From Pseudolysinimonas_A sp947085045 (GTDB taxonomy: Bacteria > Actinomycetota > Actinomycetes > Actinomycetales > Microbacteriaceae): a stretch of DNA of 64,000 nt. A program made the position numbers and the translations under genes. Shown in pieces: positions 32,524 through 41,175 of the stretch. Under the pieces are notes generated by a model that saw nothing but the letters and a program-made list of their open reading frames with translations, was not told the origin of the DNA and made no database searches. Location of the stretch: positions 124,001-188,000 of the forward strand of contig CAMTUU010000008.1 of the NCBI GenBank assembly GCA_947085045.1. Direction: 5' to 3'. The stretch's first letter is position 1. Each line of letters starts with the position of its first letter.

Positions 32524-32918
32524 GAGACCAGCACCAGCGTCGAGCCGGTGACGAGGGTCGCCCCGGTGTCGGTGCGGACGGCGACGCTGGAGACCTTCAC
32601 GGTGCCGGTGGTGCCGCCGGTCGGGCAGGCGGCGACGGTCGTGGTGACCTGGATCGTGACGCCGCGCGGGTCGGTGAGCGACGAGACGCCGGCGATCGCG
32701 GTCACACCGGTGCAGGTGGAGACCGCGGACGCGCTCTCCATCTTCTGGTTCACGAGCTGGGTCGCGGTGGCGAGCGTCGCGTTGGCCGCGGAGGTCTTGA
32801 GCCCCTGCACGAGCAGCGGCAGGAAGGCGACCGCGAGCAGGGCGAGGATGAACATCGAGACGACGATCTCGATGAGCCCGAATCCGGCCTCATCGTCGCG
32901 TGCGTGACGGATGTCCAT
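32520..32918 (-). CDS. Minor pilin, PilV-like
   Basis: 132 residues from the ATG at 32918 (MDIRHARDDEAG|FGLIEIVVSMF), with the cleavage glycine and Glu at +5 intact. The helix is followed by a short globular domain with two cysteines (STCTGV and AACPTGG). An upstream extension of the frame is Arg/His-rich and not real. Stop and next start overlap by ATGA with the pilW-like gene. Confidence 0.85.
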   Translation of the reverse strand: MDIRHARDDEAGFGLIEIVVSMFILALLAVAFLPLLVQGLKTSAANATLATATQLVNQKMESASAVSTCTGVTAIAGVSSLTDPRGVTIQVTTTVAACPTGGTTGTVKVSSVAVRTDTGATLVTGSTLVLVS

Positions 32919-32962
32919 TCCTCCCCCCTTTCGTTGGTGTCGCTGATGCGGCGTGCTGCGGA

Positions 32963-33382
32963 TCAGCAGGCGGTGGTGGTGACCCCGCCGCTGGACGAGA
33001 TGTAGAAGACCGTCCCGCCCGAAGACTCCGACTTGCCCTGGAGGCAGAAGGTCGCGGTACCGGTCTTGATGAAGACCTGGTTGGCGGCGGTCGCGCTCGA
33101 CGCCGAGTAGCCGTAGGAGCCGAGAGCCGTCTTGGTGGCCGCCGCGTTGCCCGCGGCCGGGTAAGTGCCGTTGTTGGCCGTGGCGTACGAGATCATCGCG
33201 ATCTTCGCGTTGCCGAGGTCCGACTTGATGGCGGCGTCCTTGGCCTGGTCCTGCTGGCCCAGGAAGACCGGGACGGCGATCGCGGCGAGGATGCCGATGA
33301 TGAGGACGACGACCAGCAGTTCGATGAGCGTGAAGCCCTCGTCGGCCGACCTGCGTCGCGTGGTGTTCGAGTGCGTGTTCAT
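32963..33382 (-). CDS. pilA: Major-type type IV pilin, second copy
   Basis: 139 residues: basic leader MNTHSNTTRRRSADEG, cleavage before FTLIELLVVVLIIGILAAIA, Glu at +5, then a short globular domain with a single C-terminal disulphide-type pair (FCLQG and the final Cys). It is a close paralogue of the gene just upstream in the transcript: the first 50 residues of the mature part and the GSYGYSA and NQVFIKTG segments nearly match. Between the two genes lies a 13-bp hairpin that could lower expression of this copy. The ATG at 33382 has GGGGGAA upstream. Confidence 0.95.
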   Translation of the reverse strand: MNTHSNTTRRRSADEGFTLIELLVVVLIIGILAAIAVPVFLGQQDQAKDAAIKSDLGNAKIAMISYATANNGTYPAAGNAAATKTALGSYGYSASSATAANQVFIKTGTATFCLQGKSESSGGTVFYISSSGGVTTTAC

Positions 33383-33413
33383 GATTCCCCCCATTTGGTG
33401 AAGCGGTGCACGA

Positions 33414-33452
33414 GAGCGGGGTGCCGGGCCGATGCGGCTCGGCACCCCGCTC
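33414..33452 (-). terminator. Strong hairpin between the two pilin genes
   Basis: GAGCGGGGTGCCG pairs perfectly with CGGCACCCCGCTC (13 bp), and the 13-nt middle has a further 4-bp stem. It lies 14 nt after the stop codon of the first pilin. Such intercistronic hairpins commonly stabilise a highly expressed upstream message or partly terminate transcription. Confidence 0.75.
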
Positions 33453-33465
33453 ACGGTGGTGCTGG

Positions 33466-33906
33466 TTACGGGCAGGCGCCGGTCTCGACGCCACCGGCAG
33501 CGGTGATCTTGAAGACCGGAGCGGCCGACGAAGCCGAGGTGCCCTGGAGGCAGAACGACGCGCCACCGGTCTTGATGAAGACCTGGTTGGCGGCGGCCGA
33601 GTTGGTCGCCGTGTAGCCGTAGGAGCCGAGCGCCGTCTTCGTGCCGGCGGCGTCAGCCGCGGCCGGGTAGGTGCCGTTGGCGGCGGTCGCGGCCGAGATC
33701 ATCGCGATCTTCGCGTTGCCGAGGTCCGACTTGATCGCCGAGTCCTTGGCCTGGTCCTGCTGACCCAGGAAGACCGGGACGGCGATCGCGGCGAGGATGC
33801 CGATGATCAGGACGACCACGAGGAGCTCGATGAGCGTGAAGCCCTTGTCCTCGTTGGTGAGCTCGGCGCGCTTGGCGGCGAACTTGGTGCGCAGTGCAGT
33901 GGTCAT
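33466..33906 (-). CDS. pilA: Major type IV pilin, first copy
   Basis: 146 residues: leader MTTALRTKFAAKRAELTNEDKG, then FTLIELLVVVLIIGILAAIA with Glu at +5, a QQDQAKDSAIKSDLGNAK helix and a small C-domain with a disulphide-type pair (FCLQG and TGACP). It is the more probable main pilin: it comes first after a gap and is followed by a stabilising hairpin. It was probably duplicated to give the 139-residue neighbour. The pilin monomers are assembled by PilB/PilC after PilD processing. Confidence 0.95.
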   Translation of the reverse strand: MTTALRTKFAAKRAELTNEDKGFTLIELLVVVLIIGILAAIAVPVFLGQQDQAKDSAIKSDLGNAKIAMISAATAANGTYPAAADAAGTKTALGSYGYTATNSAAANQVFIKTGGASFCLQGTSASSAAPVFKITAAGGVETGACP

Positions 33907-34061
33907 GTGTTTCTCTCTCATCCTGTGTGTTGAGACGTAGGTGTCACGGACAGGTGGCCCCCCAAGAGCTAGCCCCCGACACACATCCTGCGAGTTGCGT
34001 TAGGTGGGCCGTAATCCCGCAAACAGGGGGAATACGGCATTTCCGTGGCCCCAGTTGGGGG
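33907..34061 (-). promoter_or_regulatory. Probable internal promoter region before the pilins
   Basis: A 155-bp gap between pilC and the first pilin, the widest inside the pilus locus, so a separate pilin promoter is likely. A dyad-like CCCCAGTTGGGGG lies at 34049-34061 and a small hairpin (ACGGAAATGCCGT) at about 34034-34046, which may end the upstream transcript. The bases just before the pilin ATG (GGATGAGAGAAACAC) give a weak ribosome-binding site. I cannot name a -10/-35 pair. Confidence 0.4.
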
Positions 34062-35288
34062 TTACTGGATCTGGTCGAAGATCGTGAAGATCGGCATGTA
34101 GAGGGCGACGATCATCGCGCCGATGACGATGCCGATGACGGCGATCATGAGGGGCTCGATGAGCGACGTCAGCTGCTCGGTGGTCGTCTGCACCTCGTCC
34201 TCGTAGAAGTCGGCGATCTTGTTGAGCATCTGCTCCATCGACCCCGAGTCCTCGCCGACCGCGATCATCTGCACGACCATCGACGGGAAGACGGGCTCCT
34301 CGGCCAGCGGGCCGGCGATCGAGCGGCCGGAACGCACGGAGTCCTGCACCTTGCGGAGCGCCGACTCGATGACGAAGTTGCCGGAGGTCTCCCCCACGAT
34401 GCCGAGCGACTGCAGGATCGGCACGCCGGAGTGGGTCATGGTCGCGAAGTTGCGGGCGAACCGGGCGATCGCGACCTTGCGGAACAGGTCGCCGAAGACC
34501 GGCAGCTTGAGCCGCAGCGGATCGACGCGGGCTCTCACGTTCTCGTCGTACCGGTGCTTGCGCCACCAGACCGAGAACACGATGCTCCCGACCACGAGTA
34601 GCGGGGCGACCCAGACCATGTTCTCGGAGAGCACCACCAGCACCTGCGTCGGGATCGGGAGGTCTCCGCCGAGGTCGGAGAACATCTTCTTGAAGATCGG
34701 GACGACGAACAGCAACATGCCGATGACCGAGACGATCGCCAGGATGAGCACGACGACGGGATAGGTCAGGGCGGACTTGATGGTCTGGCGGAGTTTCACG
34801 TCGGCCTCGAAGGTCTTCGCGATGGATTCGAGCGACTCCTCGAGGAAGCCGCCGGTCTCGCCGGCGCGCACGAGGTGGATCATGAGCGGCGGAAAGCTCT
34901 GGCCGTGCCGGCCGAGCGCCTCGGAGAACGACGAGCCACTCTCGACCTGGTGGCGCACCTGCTCGAGCGTCTGCGAGAGGCGCTTGTTCTCAGTCTGCTC
35001 CGACAGGATCGTGAGCGCCTTGAGCAGCGAAAGGCCCGACGCGACCATCGTCGCCATCTGCCTGCTCATCACCGCGAGGTCTTTGAGCGTGATCTTCTTC
35101 TCGAAGGCACCGAAGTTCAGCTCCATCTGCAGGCCGGTGCCGCCGTTCGACTGGGCGATGTCGACGGGCGTCAGCCCCATCGTGCGCAGCCGAGTCACGA
35201 CGGCCGCTTCGCTCGCCGCCTCCACCTTGCCCTTGACCATCTTGCCGTCGGTGTCGCGTCCCTTGTACGCGTAGGTGAGCATGCTCAT
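34062..35288 (-). CDS. pilC: Type IV pilus platform protein PilC
   Basis: 408 residues with two T2SSF domains. The first begins near LKDLAVMSRQMATMVASGLSL; the second near FARNFATMTHSGVPILQSL. Three membrane helices follow the usual pattern, the last at the C-terminus (LMIAVIGIVIGAMIVALYMP) ending in FDQIQ. PilC is the inner-membrane platform on which PilB and PilT act. The ATG at 35288 follows pilT by 2 nt. Confidence 0.95.
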   Translation of the reverse strand: MSMLTYAYKGRDTDGKMVKGKVEAASEAAVVTRLRTMGLTPVDIAQSNGGTGLQMELNFGAFEKKITLKDLAVMSRQMATMVASGLSLLKALTILSEQTENKRLSQTLEQVRHQVESGSSFSEALGRHGQSFPPLMIHLVRAGETGGFLEESLESIAKTFEADVKLRQTIKSALTYPVVVLILAIVSVIGMLLFVVPIFKKMFSDLGGDLPIPTQVLVVLSENMVWVAPLLVVGSIVFSVWWRKHRYDENVRARVDPLRLKLPVFGDLFRKVAIARFARNFATMTHSGVPILQSLGIVGETSGNFVIESALRKVQDSVRSGRSIAGPLAEEPVFPSMVVQMIAVGEDSGSMEQMLNKIADFYEDEVQTTTEQLTSLIEPLMIAVIGIVIGAMIVALYMPIFTIFDQIQ

Positions 35289-35290
35289 GG

Positions 35291-36868
35291 TCAGCCCTTC
35301 TGTCCGAAGCCGGTGTCGAACGTGGCGCCACCGTGGGTGTCGCCGGTGCGGTGCACGAGACGCTTGAACTCCTCGCCGTCGTGCACCTTCTCGAGTGCGG
35401 CGCCGTGGGTGACGGCGCCCGAGTTGACGAGGTCGGCGAGGTGCTGGTCCATCGTGTGCATCCCCTGCGCCCGCCCGGCCTGCAGCGCCGAGCGAATCTG
35501 GTAGGTCTTGCCCTCGCGGATCAGGTTCGCGATCGCGGGTGTGGTGACGAGCACCTCGGTCGCGACGGCACGCCCCGATCCCCCGGCGCGCTTGACGAGC
35601 GTCTGGCAGATGACGCCCTGCAGGGTCGCGGCGAGCTGGCTGCGCACCTGCGCCTGCTGGTGCGGCGGGAACACGTCGATGACGCGGTCGATGGTCTGGC
35701 CGGCATCCTGCGTGTGCAACGTCGCGAAGACCAGGTGACCGGTCTCGGCCGCGGTGAGGGCGACCGAGATCGTCTCGAGGTCGCGGAGCTCGCCGATGAG
35801 GATGACGTCGGGGTCCTGCCGCAGCACGTGCTTGAGCGCGTTGCCGAACGACTGCGTGTCGGCGCCGACCTCGCGCTGGTTCACCAGCGACCGCTTGTTG
35901 GGGTGCAGGAACTCGATCGGGTCCTCGACCGTGACGATGTGGTCGCTGCGCGTCGTGTTGACGAGGTCGATAAGCGCCGCGAGGGTCGTCGACTTGCCGG
36001 AACCTGTCGGTCCGGTGACGAGCACCAGGCCGCGCGGCAGCTTCGCGAACTCCCCGACGACCTCGGGCACGCCGAGCGCGCTCAGCGGCTTGATCTCGGT
36101 CGGGATCAGACGGAAAGCCGCGCCGATGGCGCCGCGCTGGATGTAGAAGTTGACGCGAAACCGCGCCTCCTCGGAGAGCGTGAACGCGAAGTCGAGTTCG
36201 AGCACCTCGTCGAACTGGGCGGCCTGCTCGTCGGTCAGGAGGCTGTACAAGGCGGCGGCGACGCGCTCGCGGTCCCAAGCATCCTGCTCGGGCACGGGCT
36301 TCAGGGCACCGTCGATGCGGAACATCGGCGGTGCGCCGCTGGAGATGTGCAGGTCGGAGCCGCCTTCGGTCACGACCATCTCGAGCGAGTAGAGGAGGTC
36401 GCTGTCGACCCGCGCCCGCGCGGCGAGCGTGAAGTCGTCGGCGACGAAGCCCTGCTTCTGCTCCTCGTCGTAGCGGCGGCTGAGGGGCGGCAGGACCGTG
36501 AACTCCGGTACGGGGAGCACGGGCTCGAGCGTCGGCGCCGGGGTGAAACCGGGCAGGCCGAAGTCGGGCATCGTGAGACCGGGCATCGACTCGAAACCGG
36601 ACGGCGCCGGCGTGAAGCCCGGGATCGGAGCAGGCTCCGGCGGAGCGGCGGACGGCAGGGGAGCCGAGGTCGACGTGTCGACGGTCGCGACCGCGGGGGG
36701 CGGCAATTGCGAGAGATCGACAGGCGTCGACCCCGGCAGCGTGGGAGGCAGGACACCGCGCGGAGGCGGCATCGTGCCTGCGGCACCCGGGACGCCCATC
36801 GGCGGATCCGTCGGGTCGGTCACCGGGATCTCGTAGACCGACTTGTTCACGGTCGCATCCCCTTCCAT
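35291..36868 (-). CDS. pilT: Pilus retraction ATPase PilT with Pro-rich N-terminus
   Basis: 525 residues, about 150 longer than typical PilT. Residues about 1-125 are Pro/Ala/Gly-rich and low complexity (PPPRGVLPPTLPG, PGLTMPDFGLPGFTPAP). The PilT core follows: PAS-like N-domain (GGSDLHISSGAPPMFRIDG), Walker A GPTGSGKSTT near residue 285, Asp box TVEDPIEFLHPN, Walker B ILIGELRDLETI, and ATLHTQDAGQTIDRVIDVFP, which is diagnostic for PilT rather than PilB. Its presence implies pili that retract (twitching or DNA uptake). The ATG at 36868 has a GAGGAGG ribosome-binding site. The Pro-rich extension may bind a partner; that is inference. Confidence 0.93.
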   Translation of the reverse strand: MEGDATVNKSVYEIPVTDPTDPPMGVPGAAGTMPPPRGVLPPTLPGSTPVDLSQLPPPAVATVDTSTSAPLPSAAPPEPAPIPGFTPAPSGFESMPGLTMPDFGLPGFTPAPTLEPVLPVPEFTVLPPLSRRYDEEQKQGFVADDFTLAARARVDSDLLYSLEMVVTEGGSDLHISSGAPPMFRIDGALKPVPEQDAWDRERVAAALYSLLTDEQAAQFDEVLELDFAFTLSEEARFRVNFYIQRGAIGAAFRLIPTEIKPLSALGVPEVVGEFAKLPRGLVLVTGPTGSGKSTTLAALIDLVNTTRSDHIVTVEDPIEFLHPNKRSLVNQREVGADTQSFGNALKHVLRQDPDVILIGELRDLETISVALTAAETGHLVFATLHTQDAGQTIDRVIDVFPPHQQAQVRSQLAATLQGVICQTLVKRAGGSGRAVATEVLVTTPAIANLIREGKTYQIRSALQAGRAQGMHTMDQHLADLVNSGAVTHGAALEKVHDGEEFKRLVHRTGDTHGGATFDTGFGQKG

Positions 36869-36893
36869 GGTGTGACCTCCTCTCGGCCGCGGC

Positions 36894-38561
36894 TCAGGCC
36901 ACGACACGGAGGATCTCCTCGATCGAGGTCAGACCGAGCAGGGCCTTTGCCCAGCCGTCCTGACGCAGGGTGGACATCCCTTGGGCGATCGCCGTGCGGG
37001 AGATCTCGGCGCTCGAGGAGCGCGCGACGGCGAGGCGCTCGATGTCTTCGGTCACGGGCATCACCTCGTGCAGCGCGATGCGGCCGCGGTAGCCGGTGTT
37101 GGAGCACGAGGTGCAGCCGATCGGACGGTAGAGGGTGGCGGGCGATCCGTCGAGGGTGCCGAAGCGCAGCGCCTGCAACTCCTCGGCCGAATGGATGTAG
37201 GCCTCCTTGCACCGGTCGCACAGGCGTCGGGCGAGTCGCTGGGCGACGACGCAGTCCAGGGCAGAGCCGACGAGGAACGGCTCGATGTCCATCTCGATGA
37301 GCCGGGTGACGGCGCTCGGGGCGTCGTTGGTGTGCAGAGTACTCAGCACGAGGTGGCCGGTCAGCGACGCCTCGATGGCGATCTGCGCCGTCTCGTGGTC
37401 GCGGATCTCACCGAGGAGGACGACATCCGGATCGGAGCGCAGGATGCTGCGCAGCGCGCTCGCGAACGTCAGCCCCGCCTTGGGGTTGACCTGCACCTGG
37501 TTGATGCCGGCGATGCGGTACTCGACCGGGTCCTCGACGGTGATCACGTTGATCTCGGGACGCGCGACCTCGTGCAGCGTGGTGTACAGCGTCGTCGACT
37601 TGCCGGATCCCGTCGGCCCGGTGACCAGGATCATCCCGTACGGCTTCGTGTACGACGCCTTGTAGACGGCGGCGTTGCGGTCGAGCAGCCGCAGCTGCTC
37701 CATGCCGAGACCCGTCATCGAGTTGTCGAGGATACGCATGACGACCTTCTCGCCGAACACCGTCGGGAGGGTGGCCACGCGGAGGTCGATCTGCTTGCCG
37801 CCGTGGATCACGGACATGCGGCCGTCCTGCGGCTTGCGGCGCTCCGCGATGTCGATGTCCGACATGATCTTGAGCCGCGAGATGACACCGTTCTGGATGT
37901 TCTTCGGCGCCCGCTGCATCTCGTGCAGCACGCCGTCGATGCGATAGCGCACGTGCATGTCGCGCTCGGCCGGCTCGATGTGGATGTCGGATGCCTGGTC
38001 GGAGATCGCCTGGCTGATGAGCAGGTTGACGAAGCGCACGATGGGTGCATCGTCCTCGCTCGCTTCGGCCGCGACCGGCACGAGGTCGCTCGACGGCCCG
38101 TTCTCTTCGACGATGGCGGTCGTGAGTTCGCTCAACTCGCCGTCCGAGCGCACGAAGCGACCGATCGCCGCGAGGAGGTCGTTGCGTTCGGCGACGACGG
38201 GTCGCACCTGCATGCGGATCGCGGCGCGGACGTCGTCGAGTGCGAGCACGTCGCGCGGGTCGGCCATCGCGAGCATGAGCCGGTCGCCGTCGCGGCCGAT
38301 CGGCAGCACCTCGTAGCGACGCACCAGTTGCATCGGCACGAGGGCGACGGCGGAGCGGTCGACCGGGTACTCGGTGAGGTCGACGAAGGGCAGGCCCAAC
38401 TGCGCGGCGCGCGCCGACGCGACCTGACTCTCGGTGACGATGCCGTCGTCGACGAGCTCGCGGACCGTCGCCTCATCGGCCTGCGGATCGGACGTGACCG
38501 TGTCGAGGCTCGTGATGGGCATCAGGCCGCGGATGACCAGGATCTCGGATAGGGAGGTCAT
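36894..38561 (-). CDS. pilB: Pilus extension ATPase PilB
   Basis: 555 residues, normal length. N-terminal GspE-type domain (VTESQVASARAAQLGLPFVDL), then the ATPase core: Walker A GPTGSGKSTT near residue 313, VEDPVEY, Walker B VLLGEIRDHETAQIA, and STLHTNDAPSAVTRL. The four-Cys zinc motif of extension ATPases is present (CDRCKEA and CTSCSNTG), separating it from PilT. It is the first gene of the pilus locus, with GGGAGG upstream of the ATG and 88 bp to the next gene. Confidence 0.95.
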   Translation of the reverse strand: MTSLSEILVIRGLMPITSLDTVTSDPQADEATVRELVDDGIVTESQVASARAAQLGLPFVDLTEYPVDRSAVALVPMQLVRRYEVLPIGRDGDRLMLAMADPRDVLALDDVRAAIRMQVRPVVAERNDLLAAIGRFVRSDGELSELTTAIVEENGPSSDLVPVAAEASEDDAPIVRFVNLLISQAISDQASDIHIEPAERDMHVRYRIDGVLHEMQRAPKNIQNGVISRLKIMSDIDIAERRKPQDGRMSVIHGGKQIDLRVATLPTVFGEKVVMRILDNSMTGLGMEQLRLLDRNAAVYKASYTKPYGMILVTGPTGSGKSTTLYTTLHEVARPEINVITVEDPVEYRIAGINQVQVNPKAGLTFASALRSILRSDPDVVLLGEIRDHETAQIAIEASLTGHLVLSTLHTNDAPSAVTRLIEMDIEPFLVGSALDCVVAQRLARRLCDRCKEAYIHSAEELQALRFGTLDGSPATLYRPIGCTSCSNTGYRGRIALHEVMPVTEDIERLAVARSSSAEISRTAIAQGMSTLRQDGWAKALLGLTSIEEILRVVA

Positions 38562-38649
38562 GCATCACCCCCGGAGATGCCGGCGCCGACCGTTCCCCCC
38601 GAAGCGGCTGACGCGGAGGGGTGCGGATTCTCCCCCCGTGGATTCGAGG

Positions 38650-39072
38650 CTAGGAGGCGGGTCCCGATCCCGACAGTCCCGCGTTCTGGGGTCGGCGCAG
38701 CACCGCCCAGGTGGCGACCACCGTGATCGCCGCGAGAACCGCTGCGGCGATCACGAACGGGCTCGCCGCCTGTTCGGCGAACAGCCGGAAGGAGCCGAGC
38801 AGCGCGGTCGCGACGAAGACCAGGTAGACGGATGCCGCCGCGGCGAGGGCGCCGACCCAGGGCCGCCGAGCCCGCGCGGTGAACCCGGCGGCAAGCCAGA
38901 CGACGACACCGGCGAGCGCCAGGGCGGCCGGACCGGCGTACACCGGCGCGGGCGTCTCCACCGGATCCCGGTCGAGCACCACCGACAGGATGCCGGCCAC
39001 GGCGAACGACGTCGCCGCCCAGGTGACGGCGACGAAGAGTGCGATCAGAAGGCTAGGCGGTCGTCGCTCCAT
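38650..39072 (-). CDS. Small four-helix membrane protein
   Basis: 140 residues with hydrophobic segments at about 8-32, 44-65, 73-95 and 105-128, a Pro-rich loop (DRDPVETPAPVYAG) and an Asn/Ser-rich tail (RRPQNAGLSGSGPAS). No family recognised. The ATG overlaps the 3' end of the next gene by 20 nt, suggesting co-expression with it. It may be related to the pilus locus only by position. Confidence 0.7.
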   Translation of the reverse strand: MERRPPSLLIALFVAVTWAATSFAVAGILSVVLDRDPVETPAPVYAGPAALALAGVVVWLAAGFTARARRPWVGALAAAASVYLVFVATALLGSFRLFAEQAASPFVIAAAVLAAITVVATWAVLRRPQNAGLSGSGPAS

Positions 39073-39754
39073 CGGACTTCCCAGCCTGCTCGGCGTCGAA
39101 CGCGTCGCGGTCGGCGCGGTTGCGCGCAGTGATCCGGATGCCGCGGCGCGCGATGAGCAGCCCGACCCAGATCGAGACCTCCCGGGCGACGAGCGTCGCG
39201 GCGATGACGAGCGGGTTCAGGGCCGTCTCTGCGAAGCCCACCCCCGCACCCGCGATCCAGGTCACCAGCATCAGCATCCCGATCGAGCCGAAGTAGGTGA
39301 TCACGGCGACGAGCAGGCTGCCGAGCACGTGCACCCACCACGGGGCGCGGTTGATCAGCACCACGACGAGCACGAAGCCGATCGTGAAGAACAGCACCGG
39401 GATCCAGAAGATCGCGTCGGTGATGAAGTCGCCGAACCCGGACGCCGAGCCGGTCAACGAGATGTACGCGGCGCCGACGAGCGCGTAGAGCACCGCGAAG
39501 ACGACGGTACCGACGAGAGCCAGCACCGAGCCGATGATGCGATTGCTGCGCAGCTTCGGGCCGGCGGAGCTGGCGACGTAGACGACGCGCTCGCCACCGG
39601 CCGGCGACGACACCTTCTCATCGGTGAGCGTCGCGGTCGCGGTGGGCGACTCGCTCGTCTCGGCCTCCTCGACCACGATCTCGTCGGGTTCGACCACGAT
39701 CTCGTCGGGCACGTCATCGGGCGCCTGCGCGGACTCGTCCTTCGCCTGAGCCAT
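39053..39754 (-). CDS. Membrane protein with acidic N-terminal tail
   Basis: 233 residues. The first 60 are cytoplasmic-looking and acidic (DEIVVEPDEIVVEEAETSES contains a doubled DEIVVE unit), followed by five or six membrane helices and a charged C-terminus (ADRDAFDAEQAGKSDG). The acidic, Thr/Ser-rich tail is of a type sometimes phosphorylated by Ser/Thr kinases, and a kinase, FHA proteins and a phosphatase are encoded nearby; that link is inference. Family not recognised. Confidence 0.7.
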   Translation of the reverse strand: MAQAKDESAQAPDDVPDEIVVEPDEIVVEEAETSESPTATATLTDEKVSSPAGGERVVYVASSAGPKLRSNRIIGSVLALVGTVVFAVLYALVGAAYISLTGSASGFGDFITDAIFWIPVLFFTIGFVLVVVLINRAPWWVHVLGSLLVAVITYFGSIGMLMLVTWIAGAGVGFAETALNPLVIAATLVAREVSIWVGLLIARRGIRITARNRADRDAFDAEQAGKSDGATTA

Positions 39755-39826
39755 CGAGGCTCCTCTCGTCGCCGCCAGCCTAGCTGCCGGAGGCCGTTCA
39801 GCCCGGGAAGCCGGAACCCGCGGCCC

Positions 39827-40351
39827 TCACCCGAAGACGGCGAGGGCGATGGCGATCAGTCCGACGACCGACACCAGGCAGGATGCCGCGCACACGCCGA
39901 GCGCGATCATCCCGATGCGCCGGTCCCGACGGGCGACCGACGGCATCGCGGGGGCGGGGACGCGCGTCGCCTCGACGCCCGGTACAGCGCTCGGCGGGGA
40001 GGGCGGCTCGGGGATCTGCCGCGGCTGGTAGGTCGCGACGGCGCCGGGTCCCACGGCGTCGACCGCGCCGCGCCCGAAACCGGGAGCGACGGGCGGCATC
40101 GTCATCCCGCGACGACGACGTCCGCCCGGGATCGCGAGCCCGGCGGCCGGGGTCTTCGCGCGTTCGCGGGTGACCGCCACGGTGCCCTCGGCGGCGAGGG
40201 TCCGCTCGACCACGACCGTGCGGTCGATCCGCTCCACGACGACCGTCTCGGCCTCCGCCGCGCGGTCGACCACGACGGTCTCCTCCTGCGCCGCGCGATC
40301 GCCGGCCGCGGAGTCGTCGGTCGGGACGTCCGCGTCGTGGCTGCCCGCCAC
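39827..40351 (-). CDS. Tail-anchored protein with charged repeats
   Basis: 174 residues from the GTG at 40351. The N-terminal third contains repeated TVVVxR/E units (EETVVVDRAAE, ETVVVERIDR, TVVVERTLA); the middle is Pro-rich; a single membrane helix (GMIALGVCAASCLVSVVGLIAIAL) closes the protein. TVVVxR is also seen in the DUF5684-FHA protein nearby (DRTVVVDRR), and Thr-bearing segments of this kind are typical FHA-ligand phosphosites. It starts 2 nt after the PP2C stop codon. An envelope phosphoprotein is a reasonable guess. Confidence 0.65.
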   Translation of the reverse strand: MAGSHDADVPTDDSAAGDRAAQEETVVVDRAAEAETVVVERIDRTVVVERTLAAEGTVAVTRERAKTPAAGLAIPGGRRRRGMTMPPVAPGFGRGAVDAVGPGAVATYQPRQIPEPPSPPSAVPGVEATRVPAPAMPSVARRDRRIGMIALGVCAASCLVSVVGLIAIALAVFG

Positions 40352-40353
40352 CC

Positions 40354-41175
40354 TCAGACCTTCAGGGTGTCGGCGGTGTCGTCGAGCGCGCTGCTCGTGA
40401 CGCTGCCGGTGGTCGCGTCGACGGCCGAATCGCCGCCGCCGGAGACGACGTCGAGCACGATGACCGAGATGTTGTCGCGTCCGCCGTTCTGGTTCGCGCG
40501 GGCGACGAGCGCCTGCGCGGCCGCTTCCGGTCGCCCGTTCATGGTCAGGACGGCGCGGATGCTCTCGTCGTCGACCTCCGAATGCAGGCCGTCGGAGCAG
40601 ATCAGCAACCGCTCGCCGTTGACGACCGGGAGCAGCCAGCTGTCGGCCATGCTGTCGGCCGCGCCGATCGCCCGGGTGATGACGTTGCGCTCGGGGAAGG
40701 TGTTCAGATCCTCGCGGCGCAGCTCGCCGCGTTCGATCAGCTCCTGCCCGAGCGAGTGGTCGATCGTCAACTGGGCGAGCTCGGAGCCGACGTGACGGTA
40801 GACCCGGGAGTCGCCGACGTTGAAGACCAGCCAGAACGGCGCTCCCTCGTGCTGCACGAGGGCGAGACCGGAGACCGTGCTGCCCGCGCCGCGGGTCGTG
40901 CCCGAGGCCACCTCGGCGACCTGGTCGTCGGCGTCGAGCAGCGCGTCGCGGACATCCTCGAGGCTCGCGTGGTCGGCGCCGAGCAGCCGGGCGCGGAAGG
41001 CGTCGACGACGGCGGCGCTGGCCCGGTCCCCGGCCTCGTAGCCGCCCATCCCGTCGGCGACGAGGAACACCGGAACCTCGGCGAGGTAGGAGTCCTCGTT
41101 GACCGTGCGCTTGAGTCCGGGATCCGTCACGGCCGCGACGGCGAGCTGGAGGCCGCCTGGAGTGAGAGTCGTCAC
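40354..41175 (-). CDS. PP2C-family Ser/Thr protein phosphatase
   Basis: 273 residues. All metal-binding PP2C motifs are visible: NEDS (26-29), DGMGG (41-45), GDSR (121-124), CSDGL with Asp195, and GRDN with Asp234. It removes phosphates placed by Ser/Thr kinases such as the one encoded at 53.2 kb. The GTG start overlaps the previous stop as GTGA. It is soluble, with no membrane segment. Confidence 0.95.
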   Translation of the reverse strand: MTTLTPGGLQLAVAAVTDPGLKRTVNEDSYLAEVPVFLVADGMGGYEAGDRASAAVVDAFRARLLGADHASLEDVRDALLDADDQVAEVASGTTRGAGSTVSGLALVQHEGAPFWLVFNVGDSRVYRHVGSELAQLTIDHSLGQELIERGELRREDLNTFPERNVITRAIGAADSMADSWLLPVVNGERLLICSDGLHSEVDDESIRAVLTMNGRPEAAAQALVARANQNGGRDNISVIVLDVVSGGGDSAVDATTGSVTSSALDDTADTLKV

